From Apilactobacillus quenuiae (GTDB lineage: Bacteria; Bacillota; Bacilli; Lactobacillales; Lactobacillaceae), in contig NZ_POSN01000002.1 in assembly GCF_002994005.1 (NCBI RefSeq), positions 65,855 through 129,854 of the forward strand: 64,000 bases of DNA, read 5' to 3'. The position numbers and the translations under genes were made by a program. Positions 54,859 through 63,829 of this stretch are shown piece after piece; position 1 is the first letter of the stretch; every line of letters begins with the position of its first letter. A model generated the notes under the pieces. The model did not search any database. It was not told where the DNA came from and was given only the letters and a program-made list of their open reading frames with translations.

Positions 54859-55275
54859 TTAGGACCACTTATTTACTACATAATCATTTGCTTTATCTAA
54901 AATGTTTTTCAAATTATCATAAGTAAGTGTTTTACGAGCATCTGCATAGTTTTGCCAAACATAATCACTAATTTCTTCTTTTTGTAAAGTAACTTTAGGT
55001 GCATCTACATTAGATGTATAAAAAGTAACCACCTTATGATGTCCGTTCTTCATATCATATTCAGCATCAACACTAAAATTAGTATCAATTTTCGCATCGA
55101 TATTAGTTTCCTCTTTAATTTCTCTAATTGCGGCTTGTTCTAATGTTTCTTTACCTTCAACATGGCCTTTAGGGAATCCCCAAAAGTCACTAGTTGCACT
55201 TTTTTCTAATAAGTATTGTGGCTTATTATTTACCATTTTATAAACAATGGCCCCTCCATCAACTTCAGTAATCAT
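54859..55275 (-). CDS. NUDIX hydrolase (Ap4A-hydrolase-like)
   Basis: 138 residues with a complete NUDIX box GHVEGKETLEQAAIREIKEE followed by TN (about residues 36-58). The strand GFPKGH and the overall length match asymmetrical bis(5'-nucleosyl)-tetraphosphatase-like NUDIX proteins that clean nucleotide or dinucleoside polyphosphates. The preceding YLLEKSATSDFWGFPKG segment is typical of that group. TTCCTCC-type complement (AGGAGG) before the ATG. It overlaps nearly with the kinase gene downstream, so both form one operon. Exact substrate not determined. Confidence 0.88.
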   Translation of the reverse strand: MITEVDGGAIVYKMVNNKPQYLLEKSATSDFWGFPKGHVEGKETLEQAAIREIKEETNIDAKIDTNFSVDAEYDMKNGHHKVVTFYTSNVDAPKVTLQKEEISDYVWQNYADARKTLTYDNLKNILDKANDYVVNKWS

Positions 55276-55420
55276 ATTTATTCCTCCATCAGAATTTATA
55301 AATTATTGTCATTATATCATTTTAGAAATTAAGTCCTAAATAATTAACTATCAATTTTATCATCATTTCCCTATAATTTACGATATAATGTGAAATATAT
55401 ACAATTTTAGGAGGACTTTC

Positions 55421-57841
55421 ATGAAAAATCATCAATATGCAATTGCCGACTACAATTTGAAAATTGTAAAGAAAGAACTAAGAGATGTTAATTTTTTAGA
55501 TGATTCAACTGATAAAATAGATAATCCAGCTGAATTATTAAAAACTTTCTTATTAAAATCATTTTTAGATCAACAAAGTTTGGCGATTAGAGGACAAAAG
55601 ATTGCAGGAATGATGGCCAGTTTTGAAGAAAATGCATTAACATTTCTAGATAAGAATGCCCCTATTTCAAAAATTGGTTTTTACAATATCGCGCTACAAC
55701 TATTACATTTTGAAGTTGGCGAAGATTTTTTAATTGATAATCCAATCACTAAAATGAAGACACTTAATTTACCGGTAGCTAATGTTCATGAAAATATGAA
55801 TTTATATGACACAATGACTGCATGGTATTTATTATTAAATACACACAATAAGTATGGAACTACTTTCATTGATGATTTGGCATCTAAAGGCTATTTTGCA
55901 CAAAACTTAAATAGCTTTAAAAGGCCATTAATTTTTAATGGTAAAACTATGCCTGTCTACGATACTAATAATTTAATTCGTGAAGTAGTATATGTAGAAG
56001 CATCACAAGATACTGATCATGATGGTAAGTTAGACCTATTAAAAACAGAGATTATCAGACCTAAGGAAAGTAATAAAAATAAGGTTCCAGTTATCTTTAC
56101 TGCTAGTCCTTATAATCAAGGAACTAATGATAAAGATGGCAACAAATTAACTCATAATGTTAATTTAAGTTTAAAACATAAGGAACCTAATAACTTTTCA
56201 TATTCTGATGTGGAACATCGTTCTAAAAAAGCTAAATTACCAGAACCGCGTCCAATTGAAGGCAAAACTAGAAAAGCAGAACAAACGCTGGATCGCGAAC
56301 AATCTTATACTTTAAACGATTACTTTTTAGCACGTGGATTTGCAGTAGTTTATTCTGCTGGAATTGGGACTTATGAATCAGATGGATTTAGAACCACTGG
56401 TGATTATGATGAAACCTTATCAGCCACTGCTGTGATTGAGTGGCTAAATGGTAAACGTACTGCCTTCACTAATAAGACTGATAATAATCAAATTGAAGCT
56501 TATTGGTCAAATGGCAATATTGCTATGTCTGGTCGCTCTTATTTAGGTACACTTCAAATTGCTGCTGCTACTACTGGAGTTGATGGATTAAAAACTTGTA
56601 TTGCTGAAGCTGCTATTTCCAATTGGTATGACTACTACCGTGAAAATGGATTAGTATTAGCTCCTGGCGGTTTTCAAGGTGAAGATGCTGATGTCTTAGC
56701 TGCTGAAACTTACAGTCGTAAACAGCAAGCTACCGAATTTTACAAAAATAAAGATGCTTGGGAAAAACAATTAACCTCCATTACAGATGGTCAAGAACGT
56801 GATACTGGTAATTATAATGAATTTTGGGACGCTCGTAATTACTTAAAAGACGCCAAAAACATTAAATCCGATATGTTCTTAATCCATGGTTTAAATGATG
56901 ATAACGTTAAACCTAAAAATGTGGAGCAAATTTGGAATGCCATTAAGCCTTTGAATATTAATAAAAAATTAATTTTGCATCAAGGAAAACACATTTATAT
57001 CAATGCATTTCAATCAATTGATTTCACCGATATGATTAATTTATGGTTAACTTATAAATTACTAGATGTTGATAATAATGCTGATGAACTTATTCCAAAC
57101 GTGCTGATCCAAGATAATGTTAAAGCGGAAACTTGGAATTCATTTGATGAATGGGAGAATCCTGATGATGTCAAAACGCTCCACCCTTCAAATAATAATG
57201 AATTAACCGAAGATTTCGATCATGGACGCAAAGAATTTCACGATCAATTATCAATTAATAATTTTGAAAAATATTGTCTTGATTACAAGCAATGGCGTAA
57301 TGATTTAGTATTAGACTATGAAAATAATCCCTTAGAAAACAATCGTGTTATATTTAAAACTATTCCTGCAAAGGAAGAATTCACAATTGATGGTAAAGTA
57401 AAAGTTTCCTTAAATGCATCATCAACACAAAATTATGGAATGTTAAGTTGTATGCTGGTTGACTATGGTGAAGCATATCGATTAACTGAATCACCAAAGA
57501 GCCTAGGTCATCGTATTAATGAAGGCTTTCTATGGCGTGAAGATTCATTACGTGAATTTAAAATGCAAAATAGGAAAACACCTTATAAAGAAATTGCAGA
57601 AGGTCACATTAATATGCAAAATCGTAAAAATAGCTATCGTGTAGATGATATGGAAGCCAATGAATTTTATGATATGGAATTAGAATTGCAACCAACCTTC
57701 TATCATGTACCTGCTGGTCATCAATTAGGATTAGTTATTTTTGCAACTGACTTTGAAAACACCATTCGTGGCAATCAAAATATTAAATATAGAATCAGTT
57801 TAGCTGAAAGTGACATTAAATTGCCTATTCGTAAACAATAG
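55421..57841 (+). CDS. pepX: Xaa-Pro dipeptidyl-peptidase (PepX)
   Basis: Serine peptidase that removes X-Pro dipeptides from peptide N-termini, a hallmark of lactic acid bacteria. The 806-residue protein has an N-terminal helical domain (about 1-140), the alpha/beta hydrolase core with nucleophile motif SGRSYLGT (Ser373), catalytic Asp expected in HGLNDDNV (near 495) and His in QGKHIYIN (near 527), and a C-terminal jelly-roll domain (about 600-806). AGGAGGACTTTC precedes the ATG. Followed after 36 nt by a prolyl iminopeptidase gene: together they break proline-rich peptides delivered by Opp. Confidence 0.97.
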   Translation: MKNHQYAIADYNLKIVKKELRDVNFLDDSTDKIDNPAELLKTFLLKSFLDQQSLAIRGQKIAGMMASFEENALTFLDKNAPISKIGFYNIALQLLHFEVGEDFLIDNPITKMKTLNLPVANVHENMNLYDTMTAWYLLLNTHNKYGTTFIDDLASKGYFAQNLNSFKRPLIFNGKTMPVYDTNNLIREVVYVEASQDTDHDGKLDLLKTEIIRPKESNKNKVPVIFTASPYNQGTNDKDGNKLTHNVNLSLKHKEPNNFSYSDVEHRSKKAKLPEPRPIEGKTRKAEQTLDREQSYTLNDYFLARGFAVVYSAGIGTYESDGFRTTGDYDETLSATAVIEWLNGKRTAFTNKTDNNQIEAYWSNGNIAMSGRSYLGTLQIAAATTGVDGLKTCIAEAAISNWYDYYRENGLVLAPGGFQGEDADVLAAETYSRKQQATEFYKNKDAWEKQLTSITDGQERDTGNYNEFWDARNYLKDAKNIKSDMFLIHGLNDDNVKPKNVEQIWNAIKPLNINKKLILHQGKHIYINAFQSIDFTDMINLWLTYKLLDVDNNADELIPNVLIQDNVKAETWNSFDEWENPDDVKTLHPSNNNELTEDFDHGRKEFHDQLSINNFEKYCLDYKQWRNDLVLDYENNPLENNRVIFKTIPAKEEFTIDGKVKVSLNASSTQNYGMLSCMLVDYGEAYRLTESPKSLGHRINEGFLWREDSLREFKMQNRKTPYKEIAEGHINMQNRKNSYRVDDMEANEFYDMELELQPTFYHVPAGHQLGLVIFATDFENTIRGNQNIKYRISLAESDIKLPIRKQ

Positions 57842-57877
57842 TGTTAGGATAATAATTAAAAGAAATGAGGGATTATC

Positions 57878-58789
57878 ATGAAACAAAAGACAAAAATCAT
57901 TACTTTAGATAGTGGATATCATTTATGGACCCATACCTCAGGTGAAGGTAAAATTAATTTACTTGCTCTCCATGGTGGCCCTGGAGGAACTCATGAATAT
58001 TGGGAAAATACTGCTGACGAACTAAAGAAACAAGGATTAGATGTTTCAGTAACTTATTATGATCAATTAGGATCATGGTATTCCGATACTCCTGACTTTT
58101 CCAATCCTGAAGTAGCCAAAAAAGTTTTAACTTATGATTACTTTTTAGACGAAATTGAAGAAGTTAGACAAAAACTTGGTTTAGACAATTTCTATTTAAT
58201 TGGTCAATCTTGGGGTGGACTATTAGTTCAACTATATGCACAAAAATATGGCAAACATCTAAAAGGTGCAATTATTTCATCCATGGTTGATGAAATTGAC
58301 GATTACACAGATCATTTAGATGAAATTCGTGAAAAAGAATTTGCACCTGATGAATTAGCATTCATGAAAAATTGTGAAGCTAATAACGATTACGATAATG
58401 CTCGTTACCAAAAAGATGTCGATAAATTAAATAAAGATTATATTGATCGTAAACAACCTTCTAAATTGGATCATCTTATTAGTCTTTCAAACACTGACAT
58501 TTACAATGCATTCCAAGGTGATAATGAATTTGTTATCACTGGTAAATTAGGTGAATGGCACAATACTAAAAACTTGAAAGATAATCATGTTCCTACCCTA
58601 GTTACTTTTGGTGAACATGAGTCGATGCCAGTTGATACTGGTAAACGAATGGCTAAGATGATTCCAAACGCTAAATTTGTTTCTACTCCAAACGCTGGAC
58701 ATCATCATATGATTGATAATGCATCTGTTTATTATGATCATTTAGCAACTTTTATCCGTGAAATTGAAAATAATACTTTTAATAAATAA
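57878..58789 (+). CDS. pip: Proline iminopeptidase
   Basis: Serine peptidase that removes N-terminal proline. The 303-residue alpha/beta hydrolase has HGGPGGTHEYW (oxyanion loop, about residues 30-40), nucleophile elbow IGQSWGGLLVQ (Ser111), DYTDH and catalytic Asp near GEHESMPVDTG, and His in NAGHHHMID (near 281). The HGGPG plus GQSWGG combination is diagnostic of the family. GAGGGATTATC precedes the ATG. It is 36 nt behind pepX and ends at its own terminator, so the pair is a proline-peptide operon. Confidence 0.95.
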   Translation: MKQKTKIITLDSGYHLWTHTSGEGKINLLALHGGPGGTHEYWENTADELKKQGLDVSVTYYDQLGSWYSDTPDFSNPEVAKKVLTYDYFLDEIEEVRQKLGLDNFYLIGQSWGGLLVQLYAQKYGKHLKGAIISSMVDEIDDYTDHLDEIREKEFAPDELAFMKNCEANNDYDNARYQKDVDKLNKDYIDRKQPSKLDHLISLSNTDIYNAFQGDNEFVITGKLGEWHNTKNLKDNHVPTLVTFGEHESMPVDTGKRMAKMIPNAKFVSTPNAGHHHMIDNASVYYDHLATFIREIENNTFNK

Positions 58790-58795
58790 AAAATT

Positions 58796-58828
58796 AAAGC
58801 ATAACTACTAATTGTGGTTATGCTTTTT
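58796..58828 (+). terminator. Terminator of pepX-pip
   Basis: AAAGCATAAC and GTTATGCTTT form a stem with a T run directly after the iminopeptidase stop. Confidence 0.85.
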
Positions 58829-58897
58829 AATTATTTTATGTTTATTTTAATCATTTAGTGGTATAACTAAATCTAGATATTTAAGGAGTTTATGCAT

Positions 58898-59710
58898 ATG
58901 AATAATCTTTATAATTTAGTTATTAATCGCACTAATAGTAATAGTTCAGAAAAGTTTATCAATTTGATTCGTGAAGGTGCTATTTTATTAGTTGCATTAG
59001 AAGTATTAGGATATCGAATTCCAACATTTTTATCCGCATCTATGAATACTTTTTTGCTAAACATTTTCTATTTATTAACTGACTATAAGGTCCCTTTTCT
59101 TTTAGTTATTGTTTGGCTTTTTTCAATTGTTATTTCAAAAATTGCCACTAAAAATCATTACTTTGAAAATCTACACTATAACTTTTTGCATCAAGTTACT
59201 AAAGTTTATAAATTCTATTGGATTATTATTTTTATTATTTGTTTGTTAGCTACTAATTTACAAAGTATGATTGATTTCAGATTTTTATTAACACTAACTA
59301 AGAACACTAATCTTATAACCCAATTTTTCCCAATATTATTTCGAAATTTATTTTCTTTATTTTTATTAATTGCAAATATATATTGGTGCATAATGTACTT
59401 CTGTAAAACTGATAATATCATTTCAGAAAAGCATCCCCGCGAAAGTCATTTAAATTCAAAAGAATACATTAATTTAGCAAAACGTAAATTTACAGTTAAT
59501 GATAAACAAATATTTTTACAAATATTCGTTAAAAACAATGAGTTAAAACCACTAGATGATATTAAAGAGTACTTTCTAATTAAAAAAGTAACCAATTTAA
59601 AGTTAAAAAGGCATCATTCTAAGATTACAATTATTAGTCAGTTTCCTTCCTACAGTGATGCTAAAAACTTTATGAATGATTATGCGGATGAACCTAATAA
59701 TTTCAAATAA
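58898..59710 (+). CDS. Membrane protein of unknown function
   Basis: 270 residues with about four hydrophobic segments (around residues 26-45, 65-85, 105-125 and 145-170) and a basic C-terminal soluble part (about 190-270, FTVNDKQIFLQIFVKN to ADEPNNFK). No family recognised. The soluble tail has a short alpha/beta pattern and could be a small regulatory domain. GGAG lies 9 nt before the ATG at 58898 and 3 nt before another at 58892; the second is preferred. Flanked by a terminator on both sides, so it is transcribed alone. Confidence 0.72.
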   Translation: MNNLYNLVINRTNSNSSEKFINLIREGAILLVALEVLGYRIPTFLSASMNTFLLNIFYLLTDYKVPFLLVIVWLFSIVISKIATKNHYFENLHYNFLHQVTKVYKFYWIIIFIICLLATNLQSMIDFRFLLTLTKNTNLITQFFPILFRNLFSLFLLIANIYWCIMYFCKTDNIISEKHPRESHLNSKEYINLAKRKFTVNDKQIFLQIFVKNNELKPLDDIKEYFLIKKVTNLKLKRHHSKITIISQFPSYSDAKNFMNDYADEPNNFK

Positions 59711-59739
59711 AAAATGCACTTCAAATGAAGTGCATTTTT
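59708..59739. terminator. Bidirectional terminator
   Basis: AAAAATGCACTTCA/TGAAGTGCATTTTT stem between the convergent membrane-protein and ABC-F genes. Confidence 0.92.
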
Positions 59740-59744
59740 GTAAT

Positions 59745-61325
59745 TTAATTGCTTTGACCATTTGCTTTTTCAATTTCATCTTTATCACGTAAACTAAGCT
59801 TTTCAACATCTAATACCTTATCAACTAAGCCATTATAAAAACTAGTTTCATGAGATACGATAATTGCATTCCCAGGGAAATTATTAATTGCTTGTTTTAA
59901 TGATTCCTTAGTTTCATCGTCTAAATGATTAGTAGGTTCATCCATGATTAAGAAATTACTTGGTGTAAATTCTAGCATTGCTAATTTAACCTTAGTCTGT
60001 TCTCCACCAGATAATTCACCAATTGGTTTCATTGCATTGGCAGCGTCTAAACCACATTTAGCTAATTTAGTCCGAATTGGTTTTTGTTCTAATTTAGGAA
60101 ATTTGTTTTGGATAATTTGTAATGGTGTTTCTTTATCATTAGACCAAATCAAATCTTGACTAAAGTAACTGACTTTAGCAGACGGTGAAAAGTCTGCTTT
60201 ACCACCCATCGGTTTTAATAATCCTAAAATTGATTTAATTAACGTTGATTTACCAACTCCATTAAAACCTTCAAAACCAACTTTTTCATCAGTATTCACT
60301 GAGAAACTAACGGGTTTTAATAATGGCTTATCATATCCGACTGATAATTCATCAACAACTAAAGCATTTTGAGACCCAGTATCTTCATATGGAAAGTTAA
60401 ACGAAGCATGAATATTAGTTGATGGTGGATCAACAACCTCCATATGTGATAGCATCTTTTCACGTGATTTAGCCATTGTTGATCTAGAACCAGCTTTATT
60501 TTTACGAATAAAAGCTTTAGCTTTTTCAATTTCAACTTGTTGTTTATCATATTCTCTTTGTTGAACTTTTTCACGTTCATCACGTTGACGCATTGCAGAT
60601 TTAAAATCACCACGATACTTAGTAATTTTACCAAAAGCAATATTTACGATACAGTTAGTAACTTTTTCCAAGAATTCATAATCATGAGAAATTACCATAA
60701 CTGCACCATCAAAATTATTTAGATAATCTTCCAACCATGAAATGTGAGCAGTATCCAAATAATTGGTTGGTTCATCAAGTAAGATAACATCAGGATCTTC
60801 TAAGATTAATTTAGCTAAGATAATCTTTGAACGTTGTCCCCCTGACATATGAGCGATCTGTTGATCACGTTTAACATCATCTAAACCTAAACCAGTGATT
60901 ACTTGTTCAATTTCAGTTTCAATATCATAAAAGTTATTAGCTTCTAGATTTTCTTGAATTCGACCTGCTTGTTCTAATAATTTATCATCAAAATTTTCAG
61001 CATACTTTTCATATAATGTTTGCATATGATTTGATTGATCATATAAATCTTTATAGGCAGTGTGTAAGAAATCAATTAATGTCATGCCATCTTCAATATC
61101 AGCATATTGGTCTAAATACCCTACACTAACATTATTCTGCCACTTAATTGATCCAGAAATTGGTAATTCTACTCCAGTAATAATTTTGATAAGTGTACTT
61201 TTACCAACTCCATTTTGCCCGACGATTCCCATATGCTCGCCCTTGTTTAAGGTGAAACTTGCTTCATCATATAGTTTTTTATCAGCAAAGCCCATACTTA
61301 TATCTTTAACATCAAGTAAAGCCAC
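59745..61325 (-). CDS. ABC-F family ATPase (YbiT/YkpA-like)
   Basis: Cytoplasmic ribosome-associated ATPase with two ABC cassettes and no membrane domain. The 526-residue protein has Walker A GQNGVGKST (near 37) and GFNGVGKST (near 355), signatures MSGGQRSK and LSGGEQTK, and Walker B LLDEPTNYLD and IMDEPTNHLD. The inter-domain linker (about 250-290, with KAKAFIRKNKAGSRSTMAKS) resembles the YbiT/YkpA group, which are housekeeping translation factors, not the resistance ABC-F type. GTG at 61325 is chosen as start, 8 nt after GGAG; GTG at 61334 lies inside the site. Single gene. Confidence 0.92.
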   Translation of the reverse strand: MALLDVKDISMGFADKKLYDEASFTLNKGEHMGIVGQNGVGKSTLIKIITGVELPISGSIKWQNNVSVGYLDQYADIEDGMTLIDFLHTAYKDLYDQSNHMQTLYEKYAENFDDKLLEQAGRIQENLEANNFYDIETEIEQVITGLGLDDVKRDQQIAHMSGGQRSKIILAKLILEDPDVILLDEPTNYLDTAHISWLEDYLNNFDGAVMVISHDYEFLEKVTNCIVNIAFGKITKYRGDFKSAMRQRDEREKVQQREYDKQQVEIEKAKAFIRKNKAGSRSTMAKSREKMLSHMEVVDPPSTNIHASFNFPYEDTGSQNALVVDELSVGYDKPLLKPVSFSVNTDEKVGFEGFNGVGKSTLIKSILGLLKPMGGKADFSPSAKVSYFSQDLIWSNDKETPLQIIQNKFPKLEQKPIRTKLAKCGLDAANAMKPIGELSGGEQTKVKLAMLEFTPSNFLIMDEPTNHLDDETKESLKQAINNFPGNAIIVSHETSFYNGLVDKVLDVEKLSLRDKDEIEKANGQSN

Positions 61326-61469
61326 TATTTTCACTCCTTATCATTTTTATAATCGTAATTATACATACTCTTAAAAGTACCACACTAAAAAACGTTTAGT
61401 CAATTTCAATTTAAGTCGAATTTGTTTATAATATTATAGTTAGACTTAATATTAGAGAGGATTTTTTTA

Positions 61470-61853
61470 ATGAAAGTAAAAGATATTGATCATATTACTA
61501 TTTTTGTAAATGATTTAGAAAAATGCATGCGTTTTTATCATGAAGTGTTCGATCTACCTATTCTAAAATTTGATGATCAACAATTAGAATTTCAATTAGG
61601 TAAACAAAAATTAATTTTTCTACCTATTATTTCAGGTACAAAAAATAATCCTAAAAATCCAACTGCTGGTTCAGGCAAATTTTGCATAATTGCGAAAGAT
61701 TCACTATCAGATATCACATCTCACTTAGCAAATTATGGTATAGATATTATCGATGGCCCTAAAAAAGTACGTGGTGCTAATGGCGAAATGAATTCTATTT
61801 ATGTCAATGATCCTGAAAATAATGTAATCGAAATTTGTGAATATAAAGATTAA
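61470..61853 (+). CDS. VOC-family protein (glyoxalase/dioxygenase fold)
   Basis: 127 residues with the vicinal-oxygen-chelate pattern: IDHITIFVNDLEKCMRFYHE (about residues 5-24, His7 a likely metal ligand) and the C-terminal SIYVNDPENNVIEICEY (Glu ligand near 123). The two beta-alpha-beta units are visible. Small single-domain VOC proteins of this kind include glyoxalase-like and drug-binding members; substrate unknown. GAGAGG lies before the ATG. Divergent from the ABC-F gene. Single gene. Confidence 0.88.
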   Translation: MKVKDIDHITIFVNDLEKCMRFYHEVFDLPILKFDDQQLEFQLGKQKLIFLPIISGTKNNPKNPTAGSGKFCIIAKDSLSDITSHLANYGIDIIDGPKKVRGANGEMNSIYVNDPENNVIEICEYKD

Positions 61854-61897
61854 TAATATTACATTTTTTTAATGGTATTTATTATTAATTTAATTAT

Positions 61898-61917
61898 TTG
61901 TAAATGCTTGTAAATGC
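61898..61917 (+). repeat. Tandem 10-bp direct repeat upstream of the APC permease
   Basis: TTGTAAATGC occurs twice without a spacer, one helical turn apart, about 55 bp before the -35 box of the permease promoter. A partial third copy, AGTAAATGG, follows. A role as activator or repressor site is inference. Confidence 0.45.
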
Positions 61918-61970
61918 TATTATTATAGTAAATGGGAGCTTAAAAGCTTATCATGCTGGTCTTTTATTAG

Positions 61971-61999
61971 TTTACACTGATAATTATTTTTGATAATAT
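61971..61999 (+). promoter_or_regulatory. Promoter of the APC permease gene
   Basis: TTTACA (61971-61976), 17-nt spacer, TAATAT (61994-61999), giving a leader of about 20 nt before the ribosome-binding site. Confidence 0.7.
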
Positions 62000-62024
62000 A
62001 CTTAGAGACCATGAAAGGAGTATT

Positions 62025-63650
62025 ATGAAAAAAAATAATAATTCAGGAAAGATAGGTTTATTTCAGATTGTAATGTTGGGACTTAGTTCCATTATTGGTT
62101 CAGGTTGGTTATTTGGATCTTGGGAGGCTTCCAAGGTTGCAGGACCAGCTGCTATTCTATCTTGGATCATTGGTGCTATTGTTATTGGTGCTATTGCATT
62201 CAACTATATTGAACTTGGTTCTATGTTCCCAGAAAGTGGTGGAATGAGTAAATATGCTCAATACACCCACGGTTCTTTACTAGGATTTATAGCTGCTTGG
62301 GCTAACTGGGTATCATTGGTTACTTTGATTCCAATCGAAGCAGTTGCAGCGGTACAATACATGGGTTCTTGGCCTTGGAAATGGGCACACTGGACACATG
62401 GATTCTTGGTAAATGGTGAAATATCCAATACCGGTTTATTTGTCGTTTTTCTTTTCATATTAGTCTTTACATTATTAAACTATTGGTCTGTTAATTTATT
62501 AGCTAGATTCACTAGTTTTATTTCAATTTTTAAACTAGGAATTCCATTATTAACAATAATCATGTTATTAATGTCTGGTTTCCACTCAGGAAACTTTAAT
62601 TCTCAAGGATTTATGCCTTATGGTAGTGCTGCTATTTTCTCAGCTACAACTGCTTCTGGTATTATTTTCTCTTATAATGCATTCCAAGTTGTTATCAACA
62701 TGGGGAAAGAAATTAAAAATCCTAAGAGAAATATTGCATTAGGAATTACAATTTCACTTGCAATTAGTATTGTAATTTATGTTCTATTACAATTTACATT
62801 TATTGGTACAATTGTACCTCAAGATTTAGCAAACGGTTGGCATGGAGTTGATTTCCAATCACCATTTGCTGATTTAGCTATCTTGCTAGGTATTCATTGG
62901 TTAGCCGTATTATTGTATTTTGATGCTTTTATATCACCATTTGGTACCGGAGTTTCATTCGTTGCTCAAACTGGTCGTACATTAGCAGCTATGGTTCAAA
63001 ATGAACACATGCCTAAGTTTATTGGTAAAATTAATAAACGTTGGGGTGTACCAAGAATGGCTATGGTAGTTAATCTTGTAATTAGTGTATTATTAGTAGC
63101 AATATTCAGAAGTTGGGGTACACTTGCTAGTGTTATTTCTACTTCTACTTTAATCGCTTACTTAACTGGTCCAGTCACGGTTACTGCACTAAGACAAATG
63201 GCACCAAACTTCAAGCGTCCTATTCGTTTGAAGTTACTAAAAGTTATGGCTCCATTAGCCTTCGTCCTTGCTAGTTTAGCAACTTACTGGGCAATGTGGC
63301 CAACAACTGTTAAAGTAATTCTTGTTATCTTGCTAGGTTTACCATTCTACTTCTACTTTGAATGGAAGACTGGTTGGAAGAAAACTAGAAACCAATTTAC
63401 TGGAAGTTTCTGGATGATTGGTTATTTAATCTTTATTTCAATCATTTCTTACATGGGATCAACACCATTTGGTGGTCAAAACTGGATTCCATATCCATTA
63501 GACTTTGTTGTTATCATTATTTCATCACTTGTATTCTACAAATGGGGAATTTCAAGTGCTATGGTAACTAAAGATCTTCACAATGCTAAAGAAGTAAATG
63601 ATGAAATCAACTTAGAAGATTTCGAAGATGAAGACAACAAAGATAAATAA
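62025..63650 (+). CDS. APC-family amino-acid permease, aspartate:proton symporter-like (YveA/AspP type)
   Basis: 541 residues with about 12 membrane segments. The opening VMLGLSSIIGSGWLFGSWEA (about residues 16-35) is the signature of the YveA-like branch, whose Bacillus member is an aspartate-proton symporter. Conserved INMGKEIKNPKRNIALG (near 225) and a soluble acidic C-terminus (EINLEDFEDEDNKDK) are visible. GAAAGGAGTATT precedes the ATG. It is one gene with its own promoter and terminator. Substrate aspartate is inferred from the family and not certain. Confidence 0.87.
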   Translation: MKKNNNSGKIGLFQIVMLGLSSIIGSGWLFGSWEASKVAGPAAILSWIIGAIVIGAIAFNYIELGSMFPESGGMSKYAQYTHGSLLGFIAAWANWVSLVTLIPIEAVAAVQYMGSWPWKWAHWTHGFLVNGEISNTGLFVVFLFILVFTLLNYWSVNLLARFTSFISIFKLGIPLLTIIMLLMSGFHSGNFNSQGFMPYGSAAIFSATTASGIIFSYNAFQVVINMGKEIKNPKRNIALGITISLAISIVIYVLLQFTFIGTIVPQDLANGWHGVDFQSPFADLAILLGIHWLAVLLYFDAFISPFGTGVSFVAQTGRTLAAMVQNEHMPKFIGKINKRWGVPRMAMVVNLVISVLLVAIFRSWGTLASVISTSTLIAYLTGPVTVTALRQMAPNFKRPIRLKLLKVMAPLAFVLASLATYWAMWPTTVKVILVILLGLPFYFYFEWKTGWKKTRNQFTGSFWMIGYLIFISIISYMGSTPFGGQNWIPYPLDFVVIIISSLVFYKWGISSAMVTKDLHNAKEVNDEINLEDFEDEDNKDK

Positions 63651-63672
63651 GACAAATAAAATGAATCTGCAT

Positions 63673-63702
63673 AAGAGTAAGCTATAATGTTTACTCTTTT
63701 TT
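63673..63702 (+). terminator. Terminator of the APC permease gene
   Basis: AAGAGTAA pairs with TTACTCTT across a 10-nt loop, followed by six T's. Confidence 0.85.
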
Positions 63703-63709
63703 ATTATGC

Positions 63710-63738
63710 TTGACTTTTATAAGATGTAATTTTAAAAT
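63710..63738 (+). promoter_or_regulatory. Promoter of the right-edge leader transcript
   Basis: TTGACT (63710-63715), 17-nt spacer, TAAAAT (63733-63738). The expected start is near 63745, just before the ribosome-binding site of the leader peptide. Confidence 0.72.
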
Positions 63739-63769
63739 TAATATTAATAAATGAAAGGAGAAAGAGTCC

Positions 63770-63829
63770 ATGAGAAATATTTTAAAACATTTATTATTAG
63801 TTTCTACTTGGCAAAGCTGGTGTTATTAA
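63770..63829 (+). CDS. 19-residue leader peptide of an attenuator
   Basis: ATG at 63770 with GAAAGGAG 9 nt upstream; product MRNILKHLLLVSTWQSWCY, then TAA. It is too short to be an ordinary gene but has a full ribosome-binding site and promoter. Its stop codon touches the first of a series of alternative hairpins, so ribosome position on this peptide can decide which hairpins form. Two Trp codons, one Cys and one Tyr codon cluster at the 3' end. Such leaders control amino-acid genes or antibiotic-induced ribosome-protection, ABC-F or methylase genes; which applies cannot be seen because the downstream gene is outside the window. Confidence 0.72.
   Translation: MRNILKHLLLVSTWQSWCY

Noticed and set aside
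59745-61325. ABC-F gene as an antibiotic-resistance determinant.
   Set aside because: Linker and cassette sequences fit the YbiT/YkpA housekeeping group, and no leader peptide or attenuator precedes it.
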